A program made the translations under genes and the position numbers. The notes under the pieces are model-generated. The model was not told where the DNA came from. It searched no databases and worked only from the letters and a program-made list of their open reading frames with translations. From an uncultured Roseovarius sp. (lineage in GTDB: Bacteria; Pseudomonadota; Alphaproteobacteria; Rhodobacterales; Rhodobacteraceae), in contig CANMBU010000001.1 of the NCBI GenBank assembly GCA_947496175.1, positions 310,001 to 374,000 on the forward strand: 64,000 bases of DNA, read 5' to 3'. Positions 9,440-19,334 of this stretch are shown here, in pieces; position 1 is the stretch's first letter; each line of letters starts with the position of its first letter.

Positions 9440-9526
9440 ATGTTGATGCAGGATCATATCGTTAGGGAATACACGTGCCCATCCTTGGGTTGCGTTTCCG
9501 ACCTGCTACTCCTAAGCCGCCTCTGA
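9440..9526 (+). CDS. leuL: Putative leucine leader peptide upstream of leuA
   Basis: A 28-codon frame ends in DLLLLSRL: four consecutive leucine codons (CTG CTA CTC CTA at 9503-9514), two of them rare CTA, just before the stop at 9524-9526. That is the hallmark of an attenuation leader peptide for leucine biosynthesis. No ribosome site precedes the ATG at 9440, but a TATAGT box lies at 9427-9432, about seven bases before the expected transcript start. The peptide could therefore be translated from a leaderless mRNA, as reported for trpL in rhizobia. An in-frame ATG at 9446 is an alternative start. No experimental support is available here. Confidence 0.65.
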   Translation: MLMQDHIVREYTCPSLGCVSDLLLLSRL

Positions 9527-9584
9527 GCGTGCCCTGACCCGGCGCGACCGCTCAGAGGATGCCTGATCGCGCCAAAGGCTTAGG
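9511..9584 (+). promoter_or_regulatory. Candidate leucine attenuator: competing RNA arms before leuA
   Basis: Perfect complementary arms follow and overlap the leucine codons. CCTCTGAGCG (9520-9529) pairs with CGCTCAGAGG (9549-9558). GGCGCGA (9541-9547, in the loop of the first hairpin) pairs with TCGCGCC (9567-9573). CCTAAGCC (9511-9518) pairs with GGCTTAGG (9577-9584). The first two pairings cannot form together, so a ribosome stalled on the Leu codons would favour the second. No U-tract follows the last arm, so control by Rho or at leuA translation is as plausible as classical termination. Confidence 0.6.
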
Positions 9585-9603
9585 ACAAACAAAGAGATAC
9601 ATC

Positions 9604-11169
<1,566 letters not shown>

Positions 11170-11190
11170 TCAGCCACGGTTAAACAAGAA

Positions 11191-11228
11191 ACGAGCCTTT
11201 GCCGCACCCTGCAAAGGCTCGTTTTTTT
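11191..11228 (+). terminator. Rho-independent terminator after leuA
   Basis: Perfect 12-bp stem ACGAGCCTTTGC (11191-11202) and GCAAAGGCTCGT (11211-11222) with an 8-base loop, followed directly by seven T. It lies 22 bases after the leuA stop and just before the end of the convergent DUF1772 gene. Confidence 0.93.
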
Positions 11229-11232
11229 AAGC

Positions 11233-11721
11233 TTACACATAAATCAAACACCCAACGAAGAAACATGCCGCTGCAATGGCAGACGCCACGGTTCGCACAT
11301 GGTTCCAAAGAGTCCAGAATGTCGCGTAAGTGCGCCAGTAGTCCTGCGCGACAGTTCCATCCGGCCTCATTGGGTCAAGCCGTTGGTTCATTGGAACATT
11401 GCCAAGAACCGTGACCAGAAAGGTTCCGATCACATAAAAGGTGCCACCTGCGATCCACCAGGTGCTTGCAGGTCCTTCCACAAAGAAAAAAGCGTAGAAA
11501 GACAGCAGCACGGCGGCCGGTGCCATGCCCAAGAGCCAGACCAGAAAGACCGAGGAATAGACCTTGCGGTTGATCTGTTGCATGGCCTCAATCCCGCTTG
11601 TGGGTGACGCGGCACGGAGCGAACGCATGACAAAGTCCGAGAAGGCCAGAAATACGCCTGAGATCAGGGCCAAGATCAGTGCAGCAATCGCATAAACGGT
11701 TACAGTTATGAGAGGTGTCAT
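11233..11721 (-). CDS. DUF1772 (anthrone oxygenase-like) membrane protein
   Basis: 162-residue protein with four predicted membrane helices and the DUF1772 pattern. A conserved NVPMNQRL segment sits near residue 107, followed by WRTYATFWTLWNHVRT. Members include fungal anthrone oxygenases and many bacterial proteins of unknown role. It lies 24 bases downstream of the NAD(P)H oxidoreductase gene on the same strand, so the two are probably one operon under the adjacent TetR regulator. A redox partnership with that oxidoreductase is an inference from position. Confidence 0.82.
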   Translation of the reverse strand: MTPLITVTVYAIAALILALISGVFLAFSDFVMRSLRAASPTSGIEAMQQINRKVYSSVFLVWLLGMAPAAVLLSFYAFFFVEGPASTWWIAGGTFYVIGTFLVTVLGNVPMNQRLDPMRPDGTVAQDYWRTYATFWTLWNHVRTVASAIAAACFFVGCLIYV

Positions 11722-11745
11722 AGGACTATCTCCTGAAATACTGGG

Positions 11746-12327
11746 TCAAGCCGCACTGCGGCCAAGGGTTTCGGCCCGGCTAAGCCAGCTGTTGATTTTC
11801 TCAGGCGCGGCCAGTTCGACCGACCCGAATTGCAGGATCTTCCGGGGCTTGATACCGCAGAACTTGAAGACCTGATTGCGCAAGACTCGGCGGCCTGGGC
11901 TGCGATAGAGAATTGTATCGAGCAACGGGGGCGTGTCCGACGTGATGATCGCATCCGCTGTACGACCTGACAAAAGCTTGTCCCATTTCATGCCACGGCG
12001 ATGGTATTTGTACGCAAACCCGGACGTAAGCCCACGATCCAGAACCGCCTTGGCCGTGGTTGGCATCGCCCCCCACCAATAGGGATGCACGATCAGAACA
12101 TGATCCGCCCAGGCCACGTTTTCTTGCCATGAGACAAGATCAGGCTCCAGTTCCGGAGCCTCCGGACCATACCCCTCAAAATGCGGATCGAACTGCATAT
12201 CCGCCAGATCCATCCGTCTGATCTCGGCCCCCTTTGCCGCTGCTCCGGATTGATACGCATCGGCCAAACCGGCGCAGAGCGAACCGGGTTTTGGATTGGC
12301 CACCCAGATGAAGATTTTACGGGTCAT
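11746..12327 (-). CDS. NAD(P)H-dependent oxidoreductase (flavodoxin-like fold)
   Basis: 193-residue flavoprotein of the NAD(P)H quinone oxidoreductase/KefF/MdaB family. The start FIWVANPKPGSL is the FMN/FAD phosphate-binding loop, and HPYWWGAMPTTAKAVLDRGL is the family's flavin and nicotinamide contact region. These enzymes reduce quinones or related compounds with two electrons. A GGAGC-like ribosome site precedes the ATG. It is divergent from the TetR gene, with operator-like palindromes in the 77-bp gap, which suggests that the regulator represses this gene together with the DUF1772 gene. Confidence 0.88.
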   Translation of the reverse strand: MTRKIFIWVANPKPGSLCAGLADAYQSGAAAKGAEIRRMDLADMQFDPHFEGYGPEAPELEPDLVSWQENVAWADHVLIVHPYWWGAMPTTAKAVLDRGLTSGFAYKYHRRGMKWDKLLSGRTADAIITSDTPPLLDTILYRSPGRRVLRNQVFKFCGIKPRKILQFGSVELAAPEKINSWLSRAETLGRSAA

Positions 12328-12356
12328 TTTGCTTGCTCCTAATGTTAGATATTGAC

Positions 12357-12411
12357 TTTACACTGTGTAAATTGACACCATGTAAATAGGAGGGACTTTA
12401 CACAGTGTCAA
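12357..12411. promoter_or_regulatory. Three operator-like palindromes between the oxidoreductase and TetR genes
   Basis: Site 1, 12357-12371, is a perfect 15-base palindrome TTTACAC-T-GTGTAAA. Site 2, 12372-12386 (TTGACACCATGTAAA), directly abuts it as an imperfect copy. Site 3, 12397-12411 (TTTACACAGTGTCAA), is a near copy that covers the GTG start codon of the TetR gene. The arrangement fits autorepression by the TetR protein and control of the divergent oxidoreductase operon. Confidence 0.75.
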
Positions 12412-12992
12412 TAGAAAAGAATCCAACCCGCATTCGCATCCTCAAAGCCGCGTGGAATTTGCTTGATTCAAACCCCGGCGTGGCCGCGCGTATGTCAGAC
12501 ATTGCGAAAAAAGCAGGGGTCAGTCGGCAGGCGCTTTACCTGCACTTTCCCAACAGAACCGAGCTTTTCATCGCCACCACGCGATATCAAGACGAACAGT
12601 TTGGTGTGGATGACATGCTTGCCGAAAGCCGGGCCGCCGAAACGGGCCTGGACCGGCTGGACGCCTTTGTCAGGGCCTGGGGGGGCTACATCCCCAAGAT
12701 TTTTGCGGTCGCAAAAACCTTGATGGTGATGAAGGAAACGGATGAGGATGCTGCCAAAGCATGGGCGCAGCGCATGGGCGACATGCGAGAAGGCTGCGCG
12801 GCGGCCATTGTCGCGCTGGAGCGTGATGGGGTTTTGGCCAAGAGATTGACGCCCAAAGAAGCCACAGACCTGCTTTGGACATTGCTCTCCATTCCAACCT
12901 GGGAGCACCTGACCCAAGAGTGCGGATGGTCACAGGAAAGCTATGCGCGCCACTTGCATCACCTTTCGAAGCAAGTTTTGACCGCATCGTGA
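12405..12992 (+). CDS. TetR/AcrR family transcriptional regulator
   Basis: 195-residue repressor. The N-terminal TetR helix-turn-helix lies at about residues 10-56 (RMSDIAKKAGVSRQALYLHFPNR); the remainder is the helical ligand-binding and dimerisation domain. The ligand is unknown. Translation starts at GTG 12405, preceded by AGGAGGG at a good distance. The start codon lies within operator-like site 3, so bound repressor should block both transcription and initiation. It is divergent from the flavodoxin-fold oxidoreductase/DUF1772 pair, its probable target. Confidence 0.9.
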   Translation: MSIEKNPTRIRILKAAWNLLDSNPGVAARMSDIAKKAGVSRQALYLHFPNRTELFIATTRYQDEQFGVDDMLAESRAAETGLDRLDAFVRAWGGYIPKIFAVAKTLMVMKETDEDAAKAWAQRMGDMREGCAAAIVALERDGVLAKRLTPKEATDLLWTLLSIPTWEHLTQECGWSQESYARHLHHLSKQVLTAS

Positions 12993-13121
12993 CGAACAAA
13001 GCCAGAGCGGATTGCGTCAAAACGCAGCGTCAAACTTGCGCCAACGCGCAAACCTGATCATGTTAGCGCGATGGGAGACAAGCAGTGACAGGAGCCACTG
13101 CCGTTTGGGAGGACGAAATAA

Positions 13122-15005
13122 ATGACATTTGCCACGCGCCAGGATGTTCTGGACATTCAAAATGAAATGCCTTGGGAAGAGCGCGACGTTCCCAAAACTG
13201 TCTACCAGATGCTGTCACAGACAACATCGTCCTTCCCCAACCGTCCGGCGATCAGCTATCAGATCATGTCGGGCCCGACCGATAAGGCCGAAACGCTCAG
13301 CTGGCAGCAGTTTCACGATCAGGTCGCGCAAGCTGCAAACCTGTTTCGCAGCCTGAAGATTGGCGAAAACGATGTTGTTGCGCTGGTCATGCCCAATACG
13401 CTTGAAACTGCGATTGCCACGATTGGCGCCATGGTTGCAGGCATTGCCAATCCCGTGAACCCGCTTTTGGAACCGGAACAAATCGGCGCGATCCTGCGTG
13501 AAACCAATGCCAAGGTCGTTGTCACCCTGCGCGCCTTCCCCAAAACAGACATCGCCCAGAAAACCGCCGAGGCCGTGCGCCATGCTCCGAACGTGCATAC
13601 CGTGCTCGAAGTGGACATGAACCGCTACCTGACCCCTCCCAAAAGCTGGATCGTGCCGCTGATCCGCCCCAAGAATCCGGCCAACCATCACGCAGACCTC
13701 AAGAATTTCAACGCCGAGATGGCCAGGCAACCCAAATCGCTCAGCTTTGAAGACGGCACAGAGGATCGCGTTGCCGCCTATTTCCACACCGGCGGCACGA
13801 CGGGTATGCCCAAGGTCGCACAGCATCGCTATTCCGGCATGGTTTATAATGGCTGGCTGGGGCACCGCTTGCTCTTTACCGAAAACGACAGCGTGATGTG
13901 CCCTCTCCCTTTGTTCCATGTCTTCGCCTGCCACGTAATCCTGATGGCAATGATCAAGTCCGGTGCGCATGTGGTCTTCCCCACGCCCGCAGGCTATCGC
14001 GGCGATGGGGTTTTTGACAATTTCTGGAAGCTATGCGAGCGTTGGAAAACCACGTTCATCATCACCGTGCCCACAGCAGTTGCCGCGCTCATGCAGCGCA
14101 AGGTCGATGCGGACGTCTCGACGGTCAAAAACGCGTTTTCCGGATCGGCCCCCATGCCAATGGAGCTATTCAAACGCTTTGAATCCGCCACTGGCATGGC
14201 GGTCATCGAAGGGTATGGGTTGACGGAGGCGACATGCCTTGTCTCCTGCAATCCACCCACGGGCGAAAAGAAAGTCGGCTCGGTCGGCGTGCCGTTTCCG
14301 CATACGGATGTGAAGATTATTACCGCCACCGACAACGGCCCCATGGAATGCGAGCCGGACCAGATCGGTGAAATCTGTATTTCGAACCCTGGCGTCTTTT
14401 CCGGCAATACCTATACCGAAGCGGCGAAAAACGCCGACCTCTACCACTACAACGAATATCTGCGCACAGGGGATCTGGGCCGGATTGATGAGGATGGGTA
14501 TCTCTGGATCACTGGTCGCGCCAAGGACCTGATCATTCGCGGCGGACACAACATTGACCCGGCTGAGATTGAAGAGGCTTTGATGGCGCATGGTGCTGTC
14601 GCCATGGCAGGCGCCATCGGTCAGCCCGATGCCCATGCGGGTGAAATCCCCTGCGCCTATGTGGAGTTGGTCGACGGGGGCGACGTGGACGGCGAGACCT
14701 TGCTAGAGCATTGCAAAAAGCACGTGCATGAGCGTGCTGCGATCCCCAAGCATATCGAGGTTCTGCCCGAGTTGCCCAAGACCGCCGTGGGCAAAGTCTT
14801 TAAGCCTGATCTGCGCAAACGCGCCATCACGCGAATCTATAACGCCGAGTTGGACAAAGCGGGCATTGCAGCTCAGGTAACGGAAGTCACGGACGACAAG
14901 AAGCGCGGTCTGATCGCCAAGGTCTCCAAATCGGGTGATGTGGATGAGGCCGCCCTGTCACAAACCTTGGGGCAGTTCACCCGCCCTTGGGAATGGGCTG
15001 ATTAA
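13122..15005 (+). CDS. Acyl-CoA synthetase (AMP-forming)
   Basis: 627-residue member of the ANL adenylating superfamily that activates a carboxylic acid to its CoA thioester via an acyl-AMP. The phosphate loop TGGTTGMPK is at 223-231. It is followed by the aromatic-acid/adenine motif GYGLTEAT, the TGDLG hinge region and the C-terminal lysine segment (LPKTAVGKVFKPDLRKRA). The N-terminus is longer than in the typical 500-residue family members, as in roseobacter proteins annotated simply as acyl-CoA synthetases. Substrate chain length is not readable. It stands alone and is convergent with a nitroreductase. Confidence 0.9.
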   Translation: MTFATRQDVLDIQNEMPWEERDVPKTVYQMLSQTTSSFPNRPAISYQIMSGPTDKAETLSWQQFHDQVAQAANLFRSLKIGENDVVALVMPNTLETAIATIGAMVAGIANPVNPLLEPEQIGAILRETNAKVVVTLRAFPKTDIAQKTAEAVRHAPNVHTVLEVDMNRYLTPPKSWIVPLIRPKNPANHHADLKNFNAEMARQPKSLSFEDGTEDRVAAYFHTGGTTGMPKVAQHRYSGMVYNGWLGHRLLFTENDSVMCPLPLFHVFACHVILMAMIKSGAHVVFPTPAGYRGDGVFDNFWKLCERWKTTFIITVPTAVAALMQRKVDADVSTVKNAFSGSAPMPMELFKRFESATGMAVIEGYGLTEATCLVSCNPPTGEKKVGSVGVPFPHTDVKIITATDNGPMECEPDQIGEICISNPGVFSGNTYTEAAKNADLYHYNEYLRTGDLGRIDEDGYLWITGRAKDLIIRGGHNIDPAEIEEALMAHGAVAMAGAIGQPDAHAGEIPCAYVELVDGGDVDGETLLEHCKKHVHERAAIPKHIEVLPELPKTAVGKVFKPDLRKRAITRIYNAELDKAGIAAQVTEVTDDKKRGLIAKVSKSGDVDEAALSQTLGQFTRPWEWAD

Positions 15006-15026
15006 GCGCCTCCACAAGCTGGCTTT

Positions 15027-15704
15027 TCATTTGCCACAAAACTGCGCGAAACTCTCTGGGGTTTCGCGCTCTGTGCGATACCTGTTCACCGGGTGTTCTG
15101 TGTCGATAAAGCCAAAGGATATTGCACATAGGATCATCCGATCCTCAGACAGGCCAAAGTGACGCCGGATCATATCGGGATAGGCTGCAACAGCCGCCTG
15201 TGCGATGGTCCCGACCCCCTGTGCCGTGGCCGCTGCCATGAACGCCGTCAGAAACCCTCCTGCATCCAGCGCACCATAGGCCCCAAGAACGCGTGGCGTA
15301 TGAAGAATGGCGACGTGTGGTGCATCAAAAAGCTCAAAGTTTCGCATTGATTGGCGTGCGCGCGCGGCACGATCTTCCCGCGCGATCCCAACCGCATTGT
15401 AAAGCGCATAGCCGCAGGTGCGACGCCGGTCGCCCAATTCATCAGGATAAGCCTCTGGCCAAGGCAGGTCAGGCCCAGGCTTTCCTTCCTGTACTTCCTT
15501 CAACAGAGCTTGGCGAAAGGCCTCTGTTTCAGCCCCCGAGGTAATGACCACCTGCCAGGGCTGCACATTGTTCCAACTGGCCGTGTGACGCGCCGTATCC
15601 AGGATGTCCTCAATCACATCTCGCGGCACCGGGTCCGATTTGAATGCACGGCACGAAAAACGTGCCTGCATCACACGCAGGAGAGCCTCTGCATCAGGTG
15701 TCAT
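15027..15704 (-). CDS. Nitroreductase family protein
   Basis: 225-residue FMN-dependent nitroreductase-fold protein. The start has the family pattern (RFSCRAFKSDPVPRDVIEDIL), followed by ASWNNVQPWQVVI, an FMN-contact segment. Later, GTIAQAAVAAYPDMIRRHFG matches the second FMN-binding region. Likely activity is NAD(P)H-dependent reduction of nitro groups or quinones; the natural substrate is unknown. It is separated by seven bases from the upstream zinc-ribbon gene on the same strand, so it may be the last gene of that operon by read-through. Confidence 0.88.
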   Translation of the reverse strand: MTPDAEALLRVMQARFSCRAFKSDPVPRDVIEDILDTARHTASWNNVQPWQVVITSGAETEAFRQALLKEVQEGKPGPDLPWPEAYPDELGDRRRTCGYALYNAVGIAREDRAARARQSMRNFELFDAPHVAILHTPRVLGAYGALDAGGFLTAFMAAATAQGVGTIAQAAVAAYPDMIRRHFGLSEDRMILCAISFGFIDTEHPVNRYRTERETPESFAQFCGK

Positions 15705-15711
15705 TTGGTCC

Positions 15712-16815
15712 TCATTGGTTCATAGCAACCACATACCCAACCGCTGCTGCTACAATCGCACCCAGCACAACAGCAATAGCGATCTTGATCGCGGAGTAAG
15801 GCCGTTCGCCCTGCACCTTGCCATTTCGCCCATTGACCACGAAGCGATAGGTCTTGCCGCGATATTTATACGCCGCCAGCCACACCGGCAGCAGCACATG
15901 CTTGAACGTCACGTCCCTGATGTCCGTGCTGATCGTATGAATACGCTGCCGGTCCCCGCCGATATCAAAGCGCACGTCGCGGGCGATGACATTGTCCATG
16001 ATCTGCCGCGCCTCGGCGAACCCATCGGGCAATTCCACCTGATAGCCTTCGGCCCGGAACCCGGCCAAATATTCAGGCGAATAAGGGCGCAGATCGCTCA
16101 GATCCCATGGCTCCAGCGCATCAGTATAGCGCTTGGGCAATGTCCGCGACGCCAACACCAAAACATCGTCAAAAAACCGCGCCACGCGTCCAGACACCGG
16201 CCTCCAACGCACTTTGGCCACGCGTACATTTTTGCGTTTGCCATCGCGCATGACGGTTTTGTTTTCGTAGTAAACCGTACCCCGCTCGCCACGATAATGC
16301 GACTTGGTATCTGCATCATAGGTCCAATAGGGCACATAAATGCCCTGCATCTTGCGGCCCTTGCGGGCATAGTCCTGCAGTCCATTGGGCGCGAACCACA
16401 GGCTGCCAAGCCAGTCCGACATCGCCCTCCGCGCGGCCGGTTCTTCAACACTGAAGGGCAAAAGCCCCCTTGGCTTGATATGCCGGTGAATGCCTGTATC
16501 CGTGACCACAGGCGTTGCACAAAATGGGCATTCAGCAGCATGTAGCGTCTCGTCGAATTCCACCTGCGCGGCACAGTTGGGGCACTGGACAACCCGGGTT
16601 TCCTCAATCTCTGCTTCGGCCAGTTGTCCATCCAAAGCCGCTTGAAAATCCAACTCGCGAACCGAAGAGGCCCAAGGGCTGGACTGCGTGACATCTTCGG
16701 TGTTGCCGCAATGATCACAGATCAGTTGCTCTTCGCGCGGGGCATAGCGAAAATCGGAACCGCAGTTGTCGCAGGGGAACCGGTGTTCTTCGATAGGAGA
16801 CGCGTTATCAGCCAT
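15712..16815 (-). CDS. Zinc-ribbon membrane protein (TFIIB-type zinc finger, YdjG-like)
   Basis: 367-residue protein with two N-terminal zinc ribbons: Cys15/Cys18 with Cys33/Cys36, and Cys77/Cys80 with Cys95/Cys98. A long soluble domain with tryptophan/tyrosine-rich strands follows, ending in one C-terminal membrane helix. It is often annotated as 'primosomal protein N-like', but no helicase motif exists here. B. subtilis YdjG, encoded with PspA and the SPFH protein YdjI, has a similar design. ATG 16815 was chosen; the frame is open to 16851 but that would overlap the preceding gene. Part of the SPFH/TelA cluster. Confidence 0.8.
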   Translation of the reverse strand: MADNASPIEEHRFPCDNCGSDFRYAPREEQLICDHCGNTEDVTQSSPWASSVRELDFQAALDGQLAEAEIEETRVVQCPNCAAQVEFDETLHAAECPFCATPVVTDTGIHRHIKPRGLLPFSVEEPAARRAMSDWLGSLWFAPNGLQDYARKGRKMQGIYVPYWTYDADTKSHYRGERGTVYYENKTVMRDGKRKNVRVAKVRWRPVSGRVARFFDDVLVLASRTLPKRYTDALEPWDLSDLRPYSPEYLAGFRAEGYQVELPDGFAEARQIMDNVIARDVRFDIGGDRQRIHTISTDIRDVTFKHVLLPVWLAAYKYRGKTYRFVVNGRNGKVQGERPYSAIKIAIAVVLGAIVAAAVGYVVAMNQ

Positions 16816-16819
16816 TGGT

Positions 16820-17263
16820 TTACAGATACTTGTGAAATACATGCGGCACAATCCGGCGAAGCGCCCCGTCGCACAAGGCCGTATGCCGCCACAAATGAAA
16901 GATTGCGTGCCCCAAAGCCGCCGCGCTGAGGATCAACAGCAGGGCTCGCGCGCTCGGGCCCGGCAGTTGATAACCCAATGCTCCGAAGGCCAATGCGATC
17001 ACAGCCCACCCAAGCAACACATACATTGCGCGGCTCAACCACGGATGCGCCCAGCGCAACGCGCCTTGCAAGGCCGGACCGGGATCTTTGTTCATCAATC
17101 CCAGACCAAGACCCAAAAGGCAGAGAACACCGCCACTGAAAACAAAGCTCCAGCCCAAAGCGCCATAGATACGGTCATCAACCGACAAAAGAAAAACAAG
17201 CAAGACGCCAGTGACCCAGTGCAGAACCTGTGTCACCAAGCGTCGGGCCTTGGTAAAGCTCAT
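16820..17263 (-). CDS. Cytochrome b561-like small membrane protein
   Basis: 147-residue protein with about four membrane helices. Histidines fall where b561-type haem proteins place them: His15 in VLHWVTG, His73 in WAHPWLS, and His119/His123/His127 near the last helix (LGHAIFHLWRH). This suggests a haem-b or quinone-linked membrane electron carrier, but the similarity is only by pattern. Its ATG overlaps the end of the SPFH gene by four bases, and the zinc-ribbon gene begins four bases after its stop, so it is embedded in this operon. Confidence 0.7.
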   Translation of the reverse strand: MSFTKARRLVTQVLHWVTGVLLVFLLSVDDRIYGALGWSFVFSGGVLCLLGLGLGLMNKDPGPALQGALRWAHPWLSRAMYVLLGWAVIALAFGALGYQLPGPSARALLLILSAAALGHAIFHLWRHTALCDGALRRIVPHVFHKYL

Positions 17264-18342
17264 GCTTTGGGCGGTGGTGGTGGCATCACGGTAAAGAGCT
17301 GGGCCAGTTCCTGCACCTCATCCGCGGGAAGCCACCCGTCCTGACCAGCGGTCCAGACATAGGTCTCGCGCGTCAGCTTGCCTTCACCTGCCATGCGGCC
17401 CAGATCAGCCTTGGAATAAGGCCCATGCGTCTTGCCGTTCTCGGCAATGTGCCAGACATGCTCGACTGGCGGTGGAGGCGGTGGCGCTGCGTGGCCCGAC
17501 ATCTGCGTGGCCATGGCCATCCCCATGCCCATCCCAAGACCTGCGCCCATGCCGCCACCCCCATCCGGATTGCGGGCCGCAGCGGTCATGGCCTCTGCGG
17601 TGGAATATTCGCGGAAACGACGCAAATCACCCGCAACACCCATTGAGGTGCGTTTGTCGAGCGCTTCTTCAACGGCAGGCGGCAATGAGATGTTTTCAAT
17701 GTAGAATTCAGGGATCGTCAGACCGTATTCGGCCACTACCTCGGAAATCTCTGTCGCCACCAGCTTGCCAAGCTCTGCGGTATTGGCCGCCATGTCGAGC
17801 ACCGGAACACCGGATCCCGCAATAATGCGCGAAAACGCCTGCACGATAATGTTGCGGATCTGATAGCTGATCTCGTCCATGGTGAATTCACCATCGGTGC
17901 CGACAATCTCAATCAGGAACTTCGCGGGGTCAATGACGCGCACCGAATAGGTGCCAAACGCGCGTAGACGCGTTGGGCCAAACTCTGGATCACGCAGCAT
18001 AATAGGGTTTTTCGTGCCCCATTTCAGGTCATTAAACCGCGTGGTGTTGACGAAATAGACCTCGGATTTGAACGGGCTTCTGAATCCGTGATCCCAGCTG
18101 TTAATCGTGGTCAGGATCGGCATATTGTTGGTCTCAAGCATATAAAGCCCAGGCGTAAACACATCCGCCAACTGGCCCTCATGCACAAACACCGCCGCTT
18201 GCCCTTCGCGAACGGTCAGCTTGGCACCATACTTGATCTCATGATCCTCACGCTCAAACCGCCAAACCATGGTGTCCCGCGTGTCATCCGTCCAGTGGAT
18301 GACGTCGATGAATTCACCCGTGAGAAAATCTAGAATACCCAT
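17260..18342 (-). CDS. SPFH domain protein with C-terminal GYF_2-type domain
   Basis: 360-residue protein of the SPFH (stomatin/flotillin) superfamily, subgroup often called 'virion core protein', like B. subtilis YdjI. The N-terminal SPFH domain spans about residues 1-245. A Gly/Met-rich linker follows at about 250-285, then a GYF_2-like domain (HVWHIAENGKTHGPYS ... DGWLPADEV). It lacks a clear N-terminal membrane helix, so recruitment to the membrane probably depends on partners such as the adjacent zinc-ribbon membrane protein. It has a GGAGA ribosome site and overlaps the next gene by four bases. Confidence 0.87.
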   Translation of the reverse strand: MGILDFLTGEFIDVIHWTDDTRDTMVWRFEREDHEIKYGAKLTVREGQAAVFVHEGQLADVFTPGLYMLETNNMPILTTINSWDHGFRSPFKSEVYFVNTTRFNDLKWGTKNPIMLRDPEFGPTRLRAFGTYSVRVIDPAKFLIEIVGTDGEFTMDEISYQIRNIIVQAFSRIIAGSGVPVLDMAANTAELGKLVATEISEVVAEYGLTIPEFYIENISLPPAVEEALDKRTSMGVAGDLRRFREYSTAEAMTAAARNPDGGGGMGAGLGMGMGMAMATQMSGHAAPPPPPPVEHVWHIAENGKTHGPYSKADLGRMAGEGKLTRETYVWTAGQDGWLPADEVQELAQLFTVMPPPPPKA

Positions 18343-18362
18343 TGTCTGGTCTCCTTTTGTCG

Positions 18363-19316
18363 TCAGCTGGGACCGCTGCGATTGGCAAAAATACGAGAAA
18401 AGATTGGTCGCGCCTCTTCCAGGGACATGCCAGGTTTGAGCGCGGGGCTATAAAGCGTGCGCAGCAATTCCTCATCATGCGTGGTCAAAAGCGCGAATTC
18501 CTCGTCATCGTTAAAAATAGATGGTCGTGCACGAGGACTGTCATTGGCAAGGCCTAGCCCCTGCGCCAGTTCCTCGTGAATGCAGGCAAGCCGTTGAAGT
18601 GCCGTATTTTCCGAGCGGATATAGGCCAGCGCTACACGATACTCGTAGTCATTCTCCATGCCCGCCGCGATGACGAAGCATCGGATAGAGCGTGGCAGGC
18701 GGTTGTAAAACCCTGTGCTGCCGCGCTGAAAACTCGGTAAAATCTCCCGTGTACGCGCACTGACCTCTTCGGCATCATCGGCACTCATGATCATCACGAT
18801 AAAATTTGCATTGTTGTTGTTCACCGAAATCGGATGACCCGTGATCCGAGAGAGCCGGTCCGCATAAGAGCGAATGCTGGACAGGTCCTGTGCCTGAATG
18901 TCCTTGGGCACGCGTGCCCCGAATTCCACGCCGATGCGCACTGGCGCACGCCATTTACGCAACCGTCCCGGCACGTCATCCGCCGGGCTAAGGCCGCCGT
19001 TGTTCTGGTATTCGTTGTAAAACGCGATCCGCTCGAAATTGCGCTTTAGGTCTGTGTCGCGATAGGGGGTGTCGATACCCCCTCCTCCTGTGCGCATCAA
19101 ATCCTGCGCCTGCAGATCGTTTTGCAGTCTGGCATAGTATAGCGTCAGCGCTTCGCTGGTTGCAGATGGCTGAATATCATCCCCATCCAACAAATCCGCA
19201 GGTCGCGCCTGTGGTGTTGCCAATGGGTCGAGCGCCGTCGACGCCAGGCATCCGGCGAGACATACAAGTCCCGCCAGACCTATGATCGTTCGCCATGCAC
19301 GATGAACATTATGCAA
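18363..19316 (-). CDS. DUF2927 lipoprotein
   Basis: 317-residue protein with a lipoprotein signal (LAGC, lipid-modified Cys23), so it is probably anchored in the envelope. The body is the DUF2927 domain. A conserved segment reads RLACIHEELAQGLGLANDSP; it includes HEELAQ, reminiscent of an HExxx metalloprotease-like helix but without the full HExxH motif. Its function is unknown. It sits between the SPFH and telA genes with short gaps, which places it in the membrane-stress-like operon. Confidence 0.84.
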   Translation of the reverse strand: MHNVHRAWRTIIGLAGLVCLAGCLASTALDPLATPQARPADLLDGDDIQPSATSEALTLYYARLQNDLQAQDLMRTGGGGIDTPYRDTDLKRNFERIAFYNEYQNNGGLSPADDVPGRLRKWRAPVRIGVEFGARVPKDIQAQDLSSIRSYADRLSRITGHPISVNNNNANFIVMIMSADDAEEVSARTREILPSFQRGSTGFYNRLPRSIRCFVIAAGMENDYEYRVALAYIRSENTALQRLACIHEELAQGLGLANDSPRARPSIFNDDEEFALLTTHDEELLRTLYSPALKPGMSLEEARPIFSRIFANRSGPS

Positions 19317-19334
19317 GCTAAGTGGCTCCGTTGA

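Noticed and set aside
9559..9603. Upstream ATG for leuA at 9559
   Set aside because: It falls directly on the right arm of the leader hairpin with no ribosome-site spacing, and the 15 added residues do not belong to the LeuA family.
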